A stretch of DNA of 14,556 nucleotides from Verrucomicrobiales bacterium (GTDB taxonomy: Bacteria; Verrucomicrobiota; Verrucomicrobiia; Verrucomicrobiales; Verrucomicrobiaceae), in assembly GCA_003453085.1 (NCBI GenBank), contig DMMK01000526.1, positions 1-14,556 of the forward strand, in the 5' to 3' direction. The translations under genes were made by a program, and so were the position numbers. Positions 13,475 to 14,556 of this stretch are shown piece by piece. Every line of letters begins with the position of its first letter. Position 1 is the first letter of the stretch. The notes beneath the pieces are model-generated. The model was not told the origin of the DNA, did no database searches, and worked only from the letters and a program-made list of their open reading frames with translations.

Positions 13475-14556
13475 ATGAAAACTTATTTGGTCAGTCTTGT
13501 TCTGGGCGTGGGTGGGGCCGCCCTGCCTGCGCTAGCGGAGCCGTTGCCTTTGGAGGTTCGGCAGGTGGTGATCCGTGCGCCGGAGATGGAGGTGATCCGG
13601 TTGATCGCGGGAGCGAAAAAAACGGATGCCGAACGGGTGGTGGAGCTGAGGCGGGCGGTGAAAGAAGGCCGGGCCAGTGTGATCTCGGATGTCGGCAGTG
13701 CGGCGGATGACGGCGACCGCGTGAGTGTGAAGAGCGGGCAACTGGCCTGGATGCCGAGTGAGTTGGACCAGGAGATGGACCGGCTTTTCATGGTGCCTAC
13801 GGCCTTTGAGGAACGCTTCATCGGCACGTCATTGGAGTGCCAGCTCCAGCCTTGGGGGCCGCCCGCCACGGAGTCGAAAATTTCAGCGCAATGGGTGACT
13901 CGTTATGCTCCGCGGGGCCCTGAGACCGTACTTTGGCCCACGTCCTGGCTGGATGTCTATGACCACAAGACGAACCAACTGACGGACAAGGCCGTGCACG
14001 GCTGGCTGGACTGGCGCGACCTGTTTGAGGAAAGCGTGGTCAGCGGAGTGATCCTGGAAAGCGGCGAACCCAAAATCCTGGCCGTGATGCCGCCGGGGGA
14101 CCAGGTGTGGCCAGGGGACCGGAAGGGGCGCTGGCTGGATGTTTTTATCGCAGAGGTACAGCCGCCCGGCCTGCCGAAGAGACCTGCCAACGCCGAAAAA
14201 GCAGCAATGGGCAACCATACTTGGGTCTATGGCCTGGCCCTGGACTCAACGGCGGCGCTAGCGCTGGTGCGGGTACGCAAGCCAGGGGAAGATGCGGCTT
14301 TGCTGCAAACGCTGCTGACCCAGGTGGAGGAAGGCCGCGCGAGAATGGTGTTTTGTGCGGGTTCCGCCCAGGTCCAGGGGCAGCGCGGACGAATGGTGAG
14401 CACGCGCTGGCACGAGTACCCGACCGAGATGCCCAGCATCCCCTCCGCCTGGGAGACCCGGGCTGTGGGTACGGAACTGGAGATAGATGATGGTGCGCTG
14501 TCCCTGCGGCAGGCGATCGCTGCACCTGTGCGCAGCGAGTGGAAGCTGGCGCTGGA
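13475..14556 (+). CDS. Exported protein with two tandem secretin-like beta-modules (C-terminus beyond window)
   Basis: The frame runs from ATG 13475 to the right edge without a stop, 360 codons plus two bases, so the C-terminus is missing. A signal peptide MKTYLVSLVLGVGGAALPALA|EPL is present. Module one spans about 25-229: EGRA (64-67), SDVGSA...GDR (71-82), VPTAFEERFIGTSLE (107-121) and a closing strand GVILESGEPKILAVMPPGD (191-209) ending WLDVFIAEV. After a short proline linker (229-240), module two starts at about 248: EGRA (286-289), GSA (296-298), GQR (302-304), YPTE (315-318) and PSAWETRAVGTELE (323-336). The same landmarks recur at a constant offset of 222, then 215, residues, showing an internal duplication. 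The P-x-[AF]-[FW]-E-x-R-x-[IV]-G-T-x-L-E signature is that of secretin-like (Amuc_1098-type) proteins of this phylum, as recalled. No secretin pore segment is visible in the part seen. It is translationally adjacent to the single-module gene upstream. Confidence 0.7.
   Translation, partial: MKTYLVSLVLGVGGAALPALAEPLPLEVRQVVIRAPEMEVIRLIAGAKKTDAERVVELRRAVKEGRASVISDVGSAADDGDRVSVKSGQLAWMPSELDQEMDRLFMVPTAFEERFIGTSLECQLQPWGPPATESKISAQWVTRYAPRGPETVLWPTSWLDVYDHKTNQLTDKAVHGWLDWRDLFEESVVSGVILESGEPKILAVMPPGDQVWPGDRKGRWLDVFIAEVQPPGLPKRPANAEKAAMGNHTWVYGLALDSTAALALVRVRKPGEDAALLQTLLTQVEEGRARMVFCAGSAQVQGQRGRMVSTRWHEYPTEMPSIPSAWETRAVGTELEIDDGALSLRQAIAAPVRSEWKLAL

Overview
The window is high-GC bacterial chromosome, compactly coding on both strands, most likely from the Verrucomicrobiota (Prosthecobacter/Verrucomicrobium-like). 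This is inferred from gene content. It has a DUF6797-type multidomain secreted protein ending in an azurin-like domain, a DUF6807 ('PmoA family') protein, an EboE-type TIM barrel, an ECF sigma factor paired with a CnrX-like membrane sensor, and two exported proteins carrying the 'P-x-x-F-E-x-R-x-V-G-x-x-L-E' signature seen in verrucomicrobial secretin-like proteins. No rRNA, tRNA, CRISPR array, transposase or integrase was seen. The window looks like ordinary chromosome, not a mobile island. Almost no gene has a recognisable Shine-Dalgarno sequence.

Layout. 1-1006 (-): 5' part of an inner-membrane-anchored AsmA-like protein that runs off the left edge. 1112-2857 (+): single-polypeptide ABCG-type ABC transporter, divergent from it. 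2950-3294 (-): small three-helix membrane protein in a lower-GC patch. 3401-7375 (-): secreted protein of about 1324 residues (TIM barrel, LamG, DUF6797, beta-propeller, Ig-like, azurin-like type I copper domain). 7558-7779 (+): 73-residue exported proline-rich peptide with a hairpin terminator. 7886-8500 and 8504-9064 (+): membrane anti-sigma/metal-sensor-like protein followed by its ECF sigma factor. 9124-10347 (+): secreted DUF6807 protein. 10505-11680 (+): EboE-like protein without other ebo genes in view. 11880-12653 (-): LuxR-type regulator, convergent with eboE across two tandem hairpins. 12825-13472 and 13475-14556 (+, second one cut by the right edge): two exported proteins built from one shared secretin-like module, present once in the first and twice in the second.

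How the genes may work together (inference). The 3.4-7.4 kb and 9.1-11.7 kb genes (two xylose-isomerase-like TIM barrels, DUF6807, LamG, cupredoxin) suggest periplasmic or cell-surface handling of carbohydrates or small metabolites with an electron-transfer step. The ECF/sensor pair lies between them and could control the downstream DUF6807 gene, since no terminator separates them. The secretin-module pair at the right edge is the least explained part. It looks like a degenerate, secretin-derived envelope system in which the beta-module has been duplicated, with a divergent LuxR-type regulator beside it.
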